A stretch of 15,282 bases of DNA from Soonwooa sp023440705. Lineage in GTDB: Bacteria; Bacteroidota; Bacteroidia; Flavobacteriales; Weeksellaceae. The stretch lies in NCBI GenBank assembly GCA_023440705.1, contig JAEXRP010000111.1, positions 1 through 15,282 on the forward strand. The letters are read 5' to 3'. Under the pieces are notes generated by a model. The model ran no database searches. It had not been told where the DNA came from and saw only the letters and a list, made by a program, of their open reading frames with translations. Below, piece after piece: positions 1 to 6,597 of the stretch. The position numbers were made by a program, and so were the translations under genes. Within the stretch, counting starts at the first letter, position 1; every line of letters begins with the position of its first letter.

Positions 1-725
1 GCTGCATTGCTTCCGCCGCCAACGCAAGCGATAACATAATCTGGATTTTCGCGACCGATTTGTTCGTGAAGTTGCTCTTTAATTTCTTTTGAAATCACAC
101 TTTGGAATCGCGCGACCAAATCGGGAAAAGGATGCGGTCCGACAACGCTGCCAATGATGTAATGCGTGGTCGTTGGATTGTTGATCCAATCACGTAAAGC
201 CTCATTGACAGCGTCTTTCAGAGTTTTGGAACCCGAAGTTGCGGGCACAACTTTTGCACCGAGCATTTTCATTCTGGCAACGTTGGGCGCTTGACGTTGG
301 ATATCGATTTCGCCCATGTACACGATGCATTCGAGCCCAAGAAGTGCGCAAGCTGTAGCGGTTGCCACGCCATGTTGGCCTGCACCAGTTTCTGCAATAA
401 TACGGTGTTTGCCGAGTTTTTTTGCTAACAAAGCTTGGCCAAGTGCATTGTTGATTTTGTGCGCTCCAGTGTGGTTGAGGTCTTCGCGCTTTAGATAAAT
501 GTTGGTTTGGTATTTCTCGCTTAGATTTTTTGAAAAATAAAGCGGTGTCGCACGTCCAACATAATTTTTTAGAAGCTCCTGATATTCGTTTTGAAAATCT
601 TCCGAGTCGATGATTTCTAAATATTGTTCTTGCAATTCTTTGACATTCGGGTACAACATTTCGGGGATAAATGCACCTCCGAATTCGCCGTAATAGCCGT
701 TGTTATCTGGGTTTTTGTAGTTCAT
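1..725 (-). CDS. trpB: Tryptophan synthase beta chain, C-terminus cut by window edge
   Basis: TrpB makes L-tryptophan from indole and serine with PLP, normally as an alpha2-beta2 complex with TrpA. Translating leftwards from the ATG at 725-723 gives 241 codons that run off the left edge, against about 395 residues for the family. Visible marks are the N-terminal YGEFGGAFIPE stretch (residues 12-22), the PLP-lysine motif HKINNAL with Lys90 (Lys87 in E. coli numbering), the substrate-loop motif ETGAGQHG and, near the edge, the PLP-phosphate loop GGGSNA. No frameshift is seen. It is the last visible gene of the leftward trp operon, 45 nt after trpF. trpA would be expected further left but is not in the window. 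Identification is very secure. Confidence 0.97.
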   Translation of the reverse strand, partial: MNYKNPDNNGYYGEFGGAFIPEMLYPNVKELQEQYLEIIDSEDFQNEYQELLKNYVGRATPLYFSKNLSEKYQTNIYLKREDLNHTGAHKINNALGQALLAKKLGKHRIIAETGAGQHGVATATACALLGLECIVYMGEIDIQRQAPNVARMKMLGAKVVPATSGSKTLKDAVNEALRDWINNPTTTHYIIGSVVGPHPFPDLVARFQSVISKEIKEQLHEQIGRENPDYVIACVGGGSNA

Positions 726-740
726 TTTTTTATATTTTTT

Positions 741-753
741 GTCTCTTTGGGAC
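741..753. repeat. Single small hairpin related to the tandem-repeat unit
   Basis: GTCTC-TTT-GGGAC forms a 5-bp stem containing one G-T wobble pair, in the 45-nt gap between trpF and trpB. It matches the GTCCC-TTT-GGGAC hairpin and flanking T-rich sequence of the 94-bp repeat at 4592-4830, so it looks like a decayed solo copy. Whether it has any effect on the mRNA cannot be told. Confidence 0.45.
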
Positions 754-770
754 TTTCCAAATTATTTTAT

Positions 771-1985
771 TTATGAGTAGAACCGCGCAATATTATTTTC
801 ATTGAGTTGTGCGAGGCAATATTTGTTTTCAGGATTTAAGTTAATAATTAAAATATCATCATCTTCCGAAGTTTGCCAAACTCCATGGTCAAATTCTTGA
901 ATAAATTTCGCTTTGTTTTCTAGAATTTCGATGTCGTTTTTTCGGTAGAAATTTCTTAAATGTGATTCGCAGAAGCTTATGATTTGACGATTGTTTTCTT
1001 TAGCATTTCGAAGGAGTTGTTGCAATAACAAACTTCCGTAAGATTGTCCTTTGACAGCTGCGACTAAGCCAACCATTTCAATGAACTGAAATTTTTCATG
1101 GTCAATCTCTAAAACAAAATTTGAATTGAGTCTTAGTAACGCTAAAATTTCACTTTGTTCGTTTAATAAAAATTGAAATTCAGCGTCTTGGAAGTAAGCC
1201 CTAAAATCTTCCGAACTCATATTTTTCCAAGCTTCAATTTCCCAAAGATTTAGAATTGTCTTGATATCTACATCGCTTATTTCGGATGCTTTTTTGATGA
1301 TGTATTTTAAGTTAGAATTCATTTGATTTTTGAAATTTTTGATTTTTTCAATATCCTTATTACCTGCTTCGATTTCAAATTTTGAATTGATGTCTAAAGC
1401 AATTGGTTTTTGTTTTAAACTAGTTAATTGTTGGATATTATCTTCTGAAACTCCACCACTCAAAAAATAAGACAAAGGAATTTCTAATTCGTTTAAGATT
1501 GACCAATCAAATGATTTTCCTGTTCCGCCAAAAGCTTTGGAATCCGTATCAAATAATAAATTTGAAATTTGAGATTCGAGATTTAAGATTTTCGCTAGTT
1601 TGTTTTTGACTTCCGAAATGTCATTTCCAACTCGAATAACTTTGATGATTTTGATAACGTCTGGAAGTTTTTGTCTTAATTCTAAAATGAAATTTTCGTC
1701 TTCATCACCATGCAATTGAATGTAATTGAGTTTTGCTTTTTCGGTTGCTTCTAGAATGTTTTCAATTGTTTCGTTTACAAATACGCCGACTTTTCCTTGA
1801 TGATTGATTTCCGAAATTTGTTCTAAACTTAAATGATTTAATACAAATCTCGGCGACTTTTCATAAAAAATAAATCCTAAAAAGTCTACATCCATAGCAA
1901 CCAATTCTTGGATTTGGTCAAGCTTTGTCAATCCGCAGACTTTCAATTGGATTTGAGATTCGAGATTTGAGATTTGAGATTGCAT
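771..1985 (-). CDS. trpF: Phosphoribosylanthranilate isomerase fused to a GNAT acetyltransferase domain
   Basis: Residues about 14-221 are TrpF, which isomerises phosphoribosylanthranilate to CdRP (the step between TrpD and TrpC) in a TIM barrel. Seen: LKVCGLT with catalytic Cys17, LLFDTDSKAFGGTGKSFDW with catalytic Asp146, the phosphate-binding SGGV, and LDINSKFE. Residues about 226-385 look like a GNAT acyl-CoA N-acyltransferase: the acetyl-CoA loop region (about 305-320, GLVAAVKGQSYGSLLL) and a FYRKNDIEIL motif near 347. The total is 404 residues; TrpF alone is usually about 200-215. The junction has a Met (222) preceded by a CAA codon, which suggests a lost TAA stop. The N-terminus (residues 1-12) and the segment 135-143 both come from copies of an 18-bp repeat. 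The TTG at codon 14 is an alternative start. The acyl acceptor of the GNAT part is unknown. The gene starts 17 nt after trpC. Confidence 0.93.
   Translation of the reverse strand: MQSQISNLESQIQLKVCGLTKLDQIQELVAMDVDFLGFIFYEKSPRFVLNHLSLEQISEINHQGKVGVFVNETIENILEATEKAKLNYIQLHGDEDENFILELRQKLPDVIKIIKVIRVGNDISEVKNKLAKILNLESQISNLLFDTDSKAFGGTGKSFDWSILNELEIPLSYFLSGGVSEDNIQQLTSLKQKPIALDINSKFEIEAGNKDIEKIKNFKNQMNSNLKYIIKKASEISDVDIKTILNLWEIEAWKNMSSEDFRAYFQDAEFQFLLNEQSEILALLRLNSNFVLEIDHEKFQFIEMVGLVAAVKGQSYGSLLLQQLLRNAKENNRQIISFCESHLRNFYRKNDIEILENKAKFIQEFDHGVWQTSEDDDILIINLNPENKYCLAQLNENNIARFYS
1567..1584. repeat. 18-bp repeat copy inside trpF
   Basis: ATTTGAGATTCGAGATTT on the plus strand is identical to 1951-1968. 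Read on the minus strand it encodes part of the NLESQISNL segment just before the catalytic-Asp strand of TrpF, where the family normally has a variable loop. Confidence 0.7.
1951..1980. repeat. 18-bp repeat copy plus GAGATTT iterations at the trpF start
   Basis: This copy holds ATTTGAGATTCGAGATTT (1951-1968) followed by further GAGATTT-type iterations up to the start codon. It supplies TrpF residues about 2-12, upstream of the conserved LKVCGLT, so the annotated N-terminus of the enzyme is repeat-derived. Confidence 0.7.
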
Positions 1986-2002
1986 TGTCGGGTAATAAAT
2001 TT

Positions 2003-2782
2003 CTATTTTGATACATTATTTACAAATTCTTCAAATTTGTTTCTCGGGTTGTCAGATTTCATAAAATATTCGCCCATCAAAAATCCATCAAAGCCTTTTT
2101 CTTTTAAAAATCTAAAATCTTCTTCATTGTAAATTCCGCTTTCGGCAATGGATAAAATGTCTTTCGGTAATTGATTTTTAAGATTAATCGAATGTTGTAA
2201 ATCAACTTTGAAATCTTTGAGATTTCGGTTGTTGATGCCTACAAAATCTACATTTTTGTTAATGTGATTTAATTCTTCTTCAGAATGAATTTCTAGTAAA
2301 ACTTCAAGATTAAGTTGTTGCGCTAAATCTGTAAATTCTGAAACTTGTGTTGGCGAAAGACAAGCTGCAATCAGCAAAACGACATCAGCGCCGATTGCTT
2401 TTGCTTCATAAAATTGATAAGAATCTATCATAAAATCCTTGCGCAAAATAGGAATGTTAATGTGATTTCGGACGGAAATAATGTCTTCAAAATTTCCTCC
2501 AAAAAAATCAAAATCTGTCAAAATAGAAACCGCGCTTGCTCCAAATTTTTCGTAAGCTGTAACAACTTCCAAAGACGAAAATTGATTGTTGATAATACCT
2601 TTGCTTGGTGATTGTCTTTTGAACTCTGCAATGATGCCAGATTTGGATTTTAAAATGTTTTTTAAGGAAATAGTTTTTCTGTTAAAAAACTCGGAGTCTT
2701 TTAATTGTTGAAGACTAACTTTCGTTTTTGAAACCTCCAGTTCTTGCTTTTTGCGTTCTATGATTTTATCTAAAATTGTCAT
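2003..2782 (-). CDS. trpC: Indole-3-glycerol-phosphate synthase
   Basis: TrpC closes the ring of CdRP to give indole-3-glycerol phosphate, with loss of CO2 and water. The 259-residue protein has the usual stand-alone length. All catalytic positions of the family are visible: Glu53 and Lys55 in AEFKRQSPSKG, Lys115 in LRKDFMID, Glu164 in LLEIH, Asn185 in GINNRNL, and Glu214 in AESGI. The phosphate-binding end GFLMGEYFM is present. It starts at ATG 2782-2780. A 124-nt gap containing the hairpin element at 2816-2899 separates it from trpD upstream, and trpF follows after 17 nt. It is not fused to trpF, unlike in enterobacteria. Function is very secure. Confidence 0.97.
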   Translation of the reverse strand: MTILDKIIERKKQELEVSKTKVSLQQLKDSEFFNRKTISLKNILKSKSGIIAEFKRQSPSKGIINNQFSSLEVVTAYEKFGASAVSILTDFDFFGGNFEDIISVRNHINIPILRKDFMIDSYQFYEAKAIGADVVLLIAACLSPTQVSEFTDLAQQLNLEVLLEIHSEEELNHINKNVDFVGINNRNLKDFKVDLQHSINLKNQLPKDILSIAESGIYNEEDFRFLKEKGFDGFLMGEYFMKSDNPRNKFEEFVNNVSK

Positions 2783-2815
2783 TTTGTTACTTAATTTTCT
2801 ATTGTTTTAGAATCT

Positions 2816-2899
2816 GCGTCCCGACTTAAGTGGAACTCCTTTTTTTGTTTGGCAAAAGCTTTGGCAAAAAAGAGTGGGAACGGAAGGCGGAAAAGACGC
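2816..2899. repeat. 84-bp dispersed hairpin element, copy 1
   Basis: The element lies between trpD and trpC, starting 7 nt past the trpD stop. The outer stem is GCGTC (2816-2820) with GACGC (2895-2899). A second stem pairs CCGACTT (2821-2827) with AAGGCGG (2884-2890), with one mismatch. Inner arms ACTCcTTTTTT and AAAAAAGAGT flank a centre GCAAAAGCTTTGGC (2852-2865). Copy 2 at 4900-4982 differs at paired positions in a compensatory way. No U-tract follows on the transcribed strand, so it is not an ordinary intrinsic terminator. Confidence 0.85.
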
Positions 2900-2906
2900 C
2901 CAAATA

Positions 2907-3890
2907 TTAAATTAAATTTTGAAAGGCTTTAAGCGCCTTTTTCGAGGTTAAACTTTCGCTTGCTAAAGCCAAACAATCCGAATAACTACCATACTTTTCT
3001 GTATTCAGTAAAGCCATCGCAGCATTGACGCAAACGACTTTATTTTGAGCTTCAGTCGCTTCGCCTTGTAAAACCGACATGAAGATTTTGGCTGCTTCAG
3101 CTTTAGTTTTTCCACCGAAAATTTCTCGGGGTTTTAGATTTTCGAAACCTAAATCTTGGGCAGAATAAATCTTTTCGCCTTGTTGTGTAAATATCTTGGA
3201 ATCAGCAGTTAAAGAAATTTCATCATAGCCGTCCAAGGCATTAACCAACATGAAATTTTTGTTTTCTTTTTGAAGTAAATATTGATAAATCCTTGCAATC
3301 TCCAGATTTGCAACGCCAACCATCGAATATTTTGGTTGTGCAGGATTGACCAAAGGTCCCATTAAATTGAAAAAAGTTTTCAAACCCAATTGCTTGCGAA
3401 GTGGTGCAACGGTTTTCAGTGCAGGATGAAACAAAGGCGCGTGTAAAAAACAAATATTGGCTTTTTCTAAATCTTGTTGTAAATCTTTCTGAGTCGACTT
3501 GAATTGGTAACCCAATTCTTCTAAAACATTGGACGAACCGCTAACCGAAGATGCCGCATAATTGCCATGTTTTGCAACCTTTTGACCGGCACCAGCAACA
3601 ACGAAACTCGCCAAAGTGGAAATGTTGAACGTGTCTTTTCCGTCGCCACCTGTCCCGACAATATCTACAACATCGTCTGCGCCAAGGTCAATTTTGGTGC
3701 ACAATTGCAGCAAAGCCTCGCGAAAACCGTCGAACTCGTCCAAAGTAATGCTGCGCATCATGAAAACCGTGATGAAAGCTGTGACTTCGCTGTCATTGAA
3801 TTTGTTCATCGAGATTTCTGTCAAAATAGCTTTGGCTTCGGATTTTGAAAGCGTCTGATGATTAAAAAGATATTCTAAAATTTGTTTCAT
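2907..3890 (-). CDS. trpD: Anthranilate phosphoribosyltransferase
   Basis: TrpD transfers the phosphoribosyl group of PRPP to anthranilate, the second step of the pathway. The 327-residue protein has the expected length for a stand-alone enzyme (no TrpG fusion). Seen in order: the helical N-terminal domain, then the PRPP-binding GTGGDGKDTFNIST near residues 80-93, KHGN, SGSSNVLEELG, the anthranilate-side Arg region in HPALKTVAPLRKQLG, and FFNLMGPLVNP. GYDEISLT gives the acidic Mg-PRPP contact. It starts at ATG 3890-3888, 50 nt after trpG, and no other gene fits the gap. Function is very secure. Confidence 0.97.
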   Translation of the reverse strand: MKQILEYLFNHQTLSKSEAKAILTEISMNKFNDSEVTAFITVFMMRSITLDEFDGFREALLQLCTKIDLGADDVVDIVGTGGDGKDTFNISTLASFVVAGAGQKVAKHGNYAASSVSGSSNVLEELGYQFKSTQKDLQQDLEKANICFLHAPLFHPALKTVAPLRKQLGLKTFFNLMGPLVNPAQPKYSMVGVANLEIARIYQYLLQKENKNFMLVNALDGYDEISLTADSKIFTQQGEKIYSAQDLGFENLKPREIFGGKTKAEAAKIFMSVLQGEATEAQNKVVCVNAAMALLNTEKYGSYSDCLALASESLTSKKALKAFQNLI

Positions 3891-3940
3891 AATCTGGTTT
3901 GGTTTTTAGTTGTCGGTTGTCGGTGCTTGGGTTTTTTAAA

Positions 3941-4513
3941 CTAAAAATTTAAAAAATTTTCGAGGATTTGTTTTCCATGCGGTGTTAAAATACTTTCTGG
4001 ATGATATTGTACGGCATGGACGTCATAAGTTTTGTGTTTAAGACTCATAATCATACCTTTTTCATCAACTGAGGTGATCTCTAATTCTTCTGGAAAATCT
4101 TCTAGATTAACTGCCCAAGAATGATATCTTCCTACTTCTAAATTCTCTGGTAAATTTTTGAAAAGCGAATGTTCTTTAGTTTGATTTGCCGTGGTTGCAA
4201 CACCATGATAAATTTCGGAAAGGTTGATTAAACTTCCGCCAAAAGCTTCTGCAATCGCTTGTTGCCCCAGACAAACGCCGAAAATGGATTTGGTGGGCGC
4301 ATAGGTTTTGATGACTTCTAAAAGTATTCCCGCCTCAGATGGGATTCCGGGGCCGGGAGAGAGGATGATTTTATCGTACTTCTGAATTTCTTCAATAGTA
4401 ATTTCATCATTTCTAAAAACGTCTACTTCGTGACCCTTGATTTGCTCGATAATCTGCACAAGGTTGTATGTAAAACTGTCGTAGTTGTCGAATACTAATA
4501 TTTTGTTTTTCAT
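3941..4513 (-). CDS. trpG: Anthranilate synthase component II, glutamine amidotransferase
   Basis: TrpG hydrolyses glutamine and passes ammonia to TrpE for making anthranilate. The 190-residue class-I amidotransferase is complete. The oxyanion-hole motif SPGPGIPSE is at 52-60, the nucleophile Cys81 is in GVCLGQQ, and the rest of the triad is His171 and Glu173 in QYHPES. It starts at ATG 4513-4511. A 476-nt gap filled with repeats separates it from its partner subunit gene trpE. Such proteins sometimes also serve p-aminobenzoate synthesis (PabA); the position in the trp operon makes TrpG the main role, though a shared role cannot be excluded. Confidence 0.95.
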   Translation of the reverse strand: MKNKILVFDNYDSFTYNLVQIIEQIKGHEVDVFRNDEITIEEIQKYDKIILSPGPGIPSEAGILLEVIKTYAPTKSIFGVCLGQQAIAEAFGGSLINLSEIYHGVATTANQTKEHSLFKNLPENLEVGRYHSWAVNLEDFPEELEITSVDEKGMIMSLKHKTYDVHAVQYHPESILTPHGKQILENFLNF

Positions 4514-4549
4514 GTTTTATTTTTTTGAATTTTCAATTCAATTAATTTT

Positions 4550-4568
4550 AATAGGATTGCATCCTATT
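4550..4568. repeat. Solo palindrome before the tandem array
   Basis: AATAGGAT-TGC-ATCCTATT is an 8-bp stem with a 3-nt loop. It is the same palindrome that opens each 94-bp unit, but sits 42 bp before the first full unit and lacks the rest of it. It is probably a partial, older copy on the trpG side of the array. Confidence 0.8.
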
Positions 4569-4591
4569 CTATATTAAATCATTTCATTTTA

Positions 4592-4830
4592 AATAGGATT
4601 TTATCCTATTCTTTGTTATGCCGTCCCTTTGGGACTCTTTTTATTTTATGTCCAATTTAATTGGTTTTTGTTCTATTTCTTTATAAATAGGATTTTATCC
4701 TATTCTTTGTTATGCCGTCCCTTTGGGACTCTTTTCATTTTATATCCAATTTAATTGGTTTTTGTTCTATTTCTTTATAAATAGGATTTCATCCTATTCT
4801 TGGTTAAGTCGTCCCGTTGGGACTCTTTGG
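4592..4830. repeat. 94-bp tandem repeat, two full units plus a partial third
   Basis: Units start at 4592, 4686 and 4780, exactly 94 bp apart. Units 1 and 2 differ at only two positions. Each unit holds three small palindromes: AATAGGAT-n3-ATCCTATT, GTCCC-TTT-GGGAC (4623-4635, 4717-4729; third copy at 4811-4823 with loop GTT) and CCAAT-TTA-ATTGG (4652-4664 in unit 1). Unit 3 fades out after about 50 bp. The array fills most of the trpE-trpG gap and has no open frame of interest. It resembles REP-type dispersed palindromes; mobility is inferred, not shown. Confidence 0.9.
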
Positions 4831-4899
4831 GTTTTGATAAATCCTCGGTTTGTGACTTGTTACATATCGATTTTGATGATTTATTATTATCCGTGAATT

Positions 4900-4982
4900 G
4901 CAGCCCGACTTGAGCGGAACTCCTTTTTTGAATTGCAAAAGCTTTGGCAAAAAAGAGTGGGAGCGGAAGGCGGAAATGCTGC
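4900..4982. repeat. 83-bp dispersed hairpin element, copy 2
   Basis: The element starts 7 nt past the trpE stop. The outer stem is GCAGC (4900-4904) with GCTGC (4978-4982). Next, CCGACTT pairs with AAGGCGG, and the centre GCAAAAGCTTTGGC is at 4935-4948. Compared with copy 1, two outer-stem pairs (G-C to A-T and T-A to G-C) and one inner pair (T2831-A2880 to C4915-G4963) have changed on both sides, keeping the pairing. Same orientation and same position relative to the upstream gene as copy 1. Confidence 0.88.
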
Positions 4983-4989
4983 CCAAAAA

Positions 4990-6411
4990 TTAATGCATTT
5001 TTTCAGCTTTTGAAATCGCTTTTTTGAGCGCTCCGAGTTTATTATTAACTTCTTGGAGTTCATTTTCTGGAGTTGATTTTGCCACCAAACCTGCACCTGC
5101 TTGATAATACAAACGATTGTCTTTGCTCAAAAAAGTGCGTATCATAATCGCTTGATTGCAACTGCCGTCGAAACCGACAAAACCAATGCAACCTGCATAA
5201 AAACTGCGCGAAGTCTTTTCGTAATCGTCAATTAATTGCATCGCGCGATATTTGGGTGCGCCACTCAAAGTGCCCTGTGGAAAGGTCGTTGCAATCATTT
5301 CGTAAGGATTTTGATTTTGTGAAACATCGGCAACAACTTCCGAAACCATGTGAATAACATGCGAAAAGAAATGAATTTCTTTAAGTTTTGAAACTGTTGT
5401 GTTTTTCCCATGAATACTCAAATCATTGCGCGCCAAGTCCACCAACATCGTGTGTTCTGCATTTTCTTTCGGGTCTTTTTTGAGTTCTTCTGCCGATTGT
5501 AGATCTGTTTCTACATTTCCTGTTCGTTTGAAAGTCCCAGCAATAGGATGAATAATGGCTTTTCCATCTTTGATGATCAATTGACTTTCTGGGCTCGAAC
5601 CCATTAATTTGTAATCACCATAGTCGAAGAAAAATAAGTAAGGCGACGGATTAATATTTCGCAAAGCTCGATAAACATTGAATTCGTCACCGCGGAACTG
5701 CTGCTCGAATCTTCTGCTTAACACCAACTGAAAAACATCACCACGGAAACAGTGTTTCTTGGCAAGTTCTACCAAATCTAGATAGTCTTGATCGGTAAGA
5801 TTTGAAGTTTCTTCACCGATTTTTTCAAAAGGAAAAATTGGTGCATTTTTTTGATTAATGATATTTTCGACTAAAGAAATTTCAGATTTTAAACCGTCGA
5901 TTTTATTTTCGATAATGTACATTTCGTCGTTGTGGTGGTTGATTGCGATGACATATTGGTACAACCTGTAACGAAGAAGTGGGATTTTGGTTTCGTCGCT
6001 CTTTTCTTGAAACTTAATATTTTCAAAGAACGGAATCGCATCATAACTCGTATATCCAAAAAGTCCTTGCGCTTGTGTTCCAATTTCTAAACTTGGCTTT
6101 TCGCAGTTGAAACTTTGGGAAAAGTCTTGAAGTATTTCTGTTAGTTTTTCATTTGTTAGTTGGACTTTGAAAGGATTTTCCAAAGGAAATTTTAGTTCGG
6201 CTTCGTTGTAATTTCGGATTTCGATACCAGCGATGGCATTAATACAAATGAAAGAATAGTTTTTGTCATTATTTTGATTACCAGCACTTTCTAATAGAAT
6301 AGTGTCGCGAAACTGATCTCGAAGTCTTAGATAAATTCCGATTGGCGTGAACAAATCAGCTAGTTGAGATTTAACCGATGTTTTGATTTGGATATTGCGT
6401 TTGATGTTCAT
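4990..6411 (-). CDS. trpE: Anthranilate synthase component I
   Basis: TrpE is the committed step of tryptophan synthesis: chorismate plus ammonia to anthranilate and pyruvate. From the ATG at 6411-6409 the protein has 473 residues. LLES at 39-42 is the conserved tryptophan feedback-inhibition motif, so allosteric control is probably kept. The chorismate-binding domain shows PIAGT (289-293), LVDLARND (323-330), GTLSGAPK (380-387) and GAGLV with STPENE near the end. The frame stays open to a TTG at 6480, but that stretch lies inside the attenuator terminator and is not conserved enzyme sequence, so the 6411 start is chosen. It is the first structural gene of the operon, with a terminator hairpin about 45 nt upstream of the start. 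Confidence 0.96.
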   Translation of the reverse strand: MNIKRNIQIKTSVKSQLADLFTPIGIYLRLRDQFRDTILLESAGNQNNDKNYSFICINAIAGIEIRNYNEAELKFPLENPFKVQLTNEKLTEILQDFSQSFNCEKPSLEIGTQAQGLFGYTSYDAIPFFENIKFQEKSDETKIPLLRYRLYQYVIAINHHNDEMYIIENKIDGLKSEISLVENIINQKNAPIFPFEKIGEETSNLTDQDYLDLVELAKKHCFRGDVFQLVLSRRFEQQFRGDEFNVYRALRNINPSPYLFFFDYGDYKLMGSSPESQLIIKDGKAIIHPIAGTFKRTGNVETDLQSAEELKKDPKENAEHTMLVDLARNDLSIHGKNTTVSKLKEIHFFSHVIHMVSEVVADVSQNQNPYEMIATTFPQGTLSGAPKYRAMQLIDDYEKTSRSFYAGCIGFVGFDGSCNQAIMIRTFLSKDNRLYYQAGAGLVAKSTPENELQEVNNKLGALKKAISKAEKMH

Positions 6412-6453
6412 TTTTGATATTGTTTTTAGTTTGACCAAGCCGCAAAATCCCAC

Positions 6454-6487
6454 AAAAAAAGACTTTAACGGATTCGTCAAAGTCTTT
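6454..6487 (-). terminator. Attenuator terminator hairpin of the trp operon
   Basis: Read on the minus strand, AAAGACTTTGACG (6487-6475) pairs with CGTTAAAGTCTTT (6470-6458) around the loop AATC. That is 13 bp including one G-U pair that exists only in the minus-strand RNA. A run of seven U follows (6460-6454). It sits between the leader peptide and trpE. Confidence 0.93.
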
Positions 6488-6560
6488 GTGATTTAATATT
6501 TTATTTCTACACTATACAAAAAGCCGAATGGCTTCAAGACCTTGACCAAGATTTTGAAGA
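6458..6560 (-). promoter_or_regulatory. Tryptophan attenuator with mutually exclusive helices 1:2, 2:3 and 3:4
   Basis: Helix 1:2 pairs CTTCAA (6559-6554), and after one mismatch ATCTT (6552-6548), with AAGGT...TTGAAG (6543-6532). Segment 2, GTCAAGGTCTT (6546-6536), also matches the terminator's 5' arm AAGACTTTGAC (6486-6476) over 11 bp with one G-U, giving the antiterminator 2:3. Helix 3:4 is the terminator. A ribosome stalled on the WWW codons (6569-6561) would cover segment 1 and free 2 to pair with 3 (readthrough). A ribosome reaching the stop at 6536-6534 would cover segment 2 and let the terminator form. The pairing is seen; the regulatory behaviour is inferred from the known enterobacterial design. 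Confidence 0.88.
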
Positions 6561-6593
6561 CCACCACCAGTTTTTGTTTAATGATAAATTCAT
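6534..6593 (-). CDS. trpL: Tryptophan operon leader peptide
   Basis: A 19-codon frame, MNLSLNKNWWWSSKSWSRS, with four Trp (9, 10, 11 and 16), three of them consecutive. It starts at ATG 6593-6591 and ends with TGA at 6536-6534. Trp is the rarest amino acid in most proteins, so 4 in 19, just before an intrinsic terminator and trpE, is the hallmark of a tryptophan-sensing leader. The frame stays open further upstream, but that part overlaps the promoter and porT and is not expected to be transcribed with the leader. The start codon lies only 4 nt after the -7 box, so the mRNA may have no or almost no 5' untranslated region. The peptide itself probably has no function beyond sensing charged tRNA-Trp. 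Confidence 0.92.
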   Translation of the reverse strand: MNLSLNKNWWWSSKSWSRS

Positions 6594-6597
6594 AAGG

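Noticed and set aside
4592..4830. CRISPR array
   Set aside because: The units are contiguous 94-bp tandem repeats with no unique spacers between short repeats, and no cas genes are near.
4900..4982. Hairpin element as an intrinsic terminator after trpE
   Set aside because: No U-tract follows the stem on the transcribed strand, and the operon must continue to trpG and beyond.
6412..6480. N-terminal extension of trpE starting at TTG 6480
   Set aside because: The stretch lies inside the attenuator terminator and its U-tract and reads as non-conserved sequence. The ATG at 6411 precedes normal TrpE sequence.
6521..6534. Small hairpin AAGCC-ATTC-GGCTT followed by T residues, as a second terminator
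   Set aside because: A 5-bp stem with a short T run is weak. It overlaps the leader stop region and is outcompeted on paper by helix 1:2 and by 2:3.
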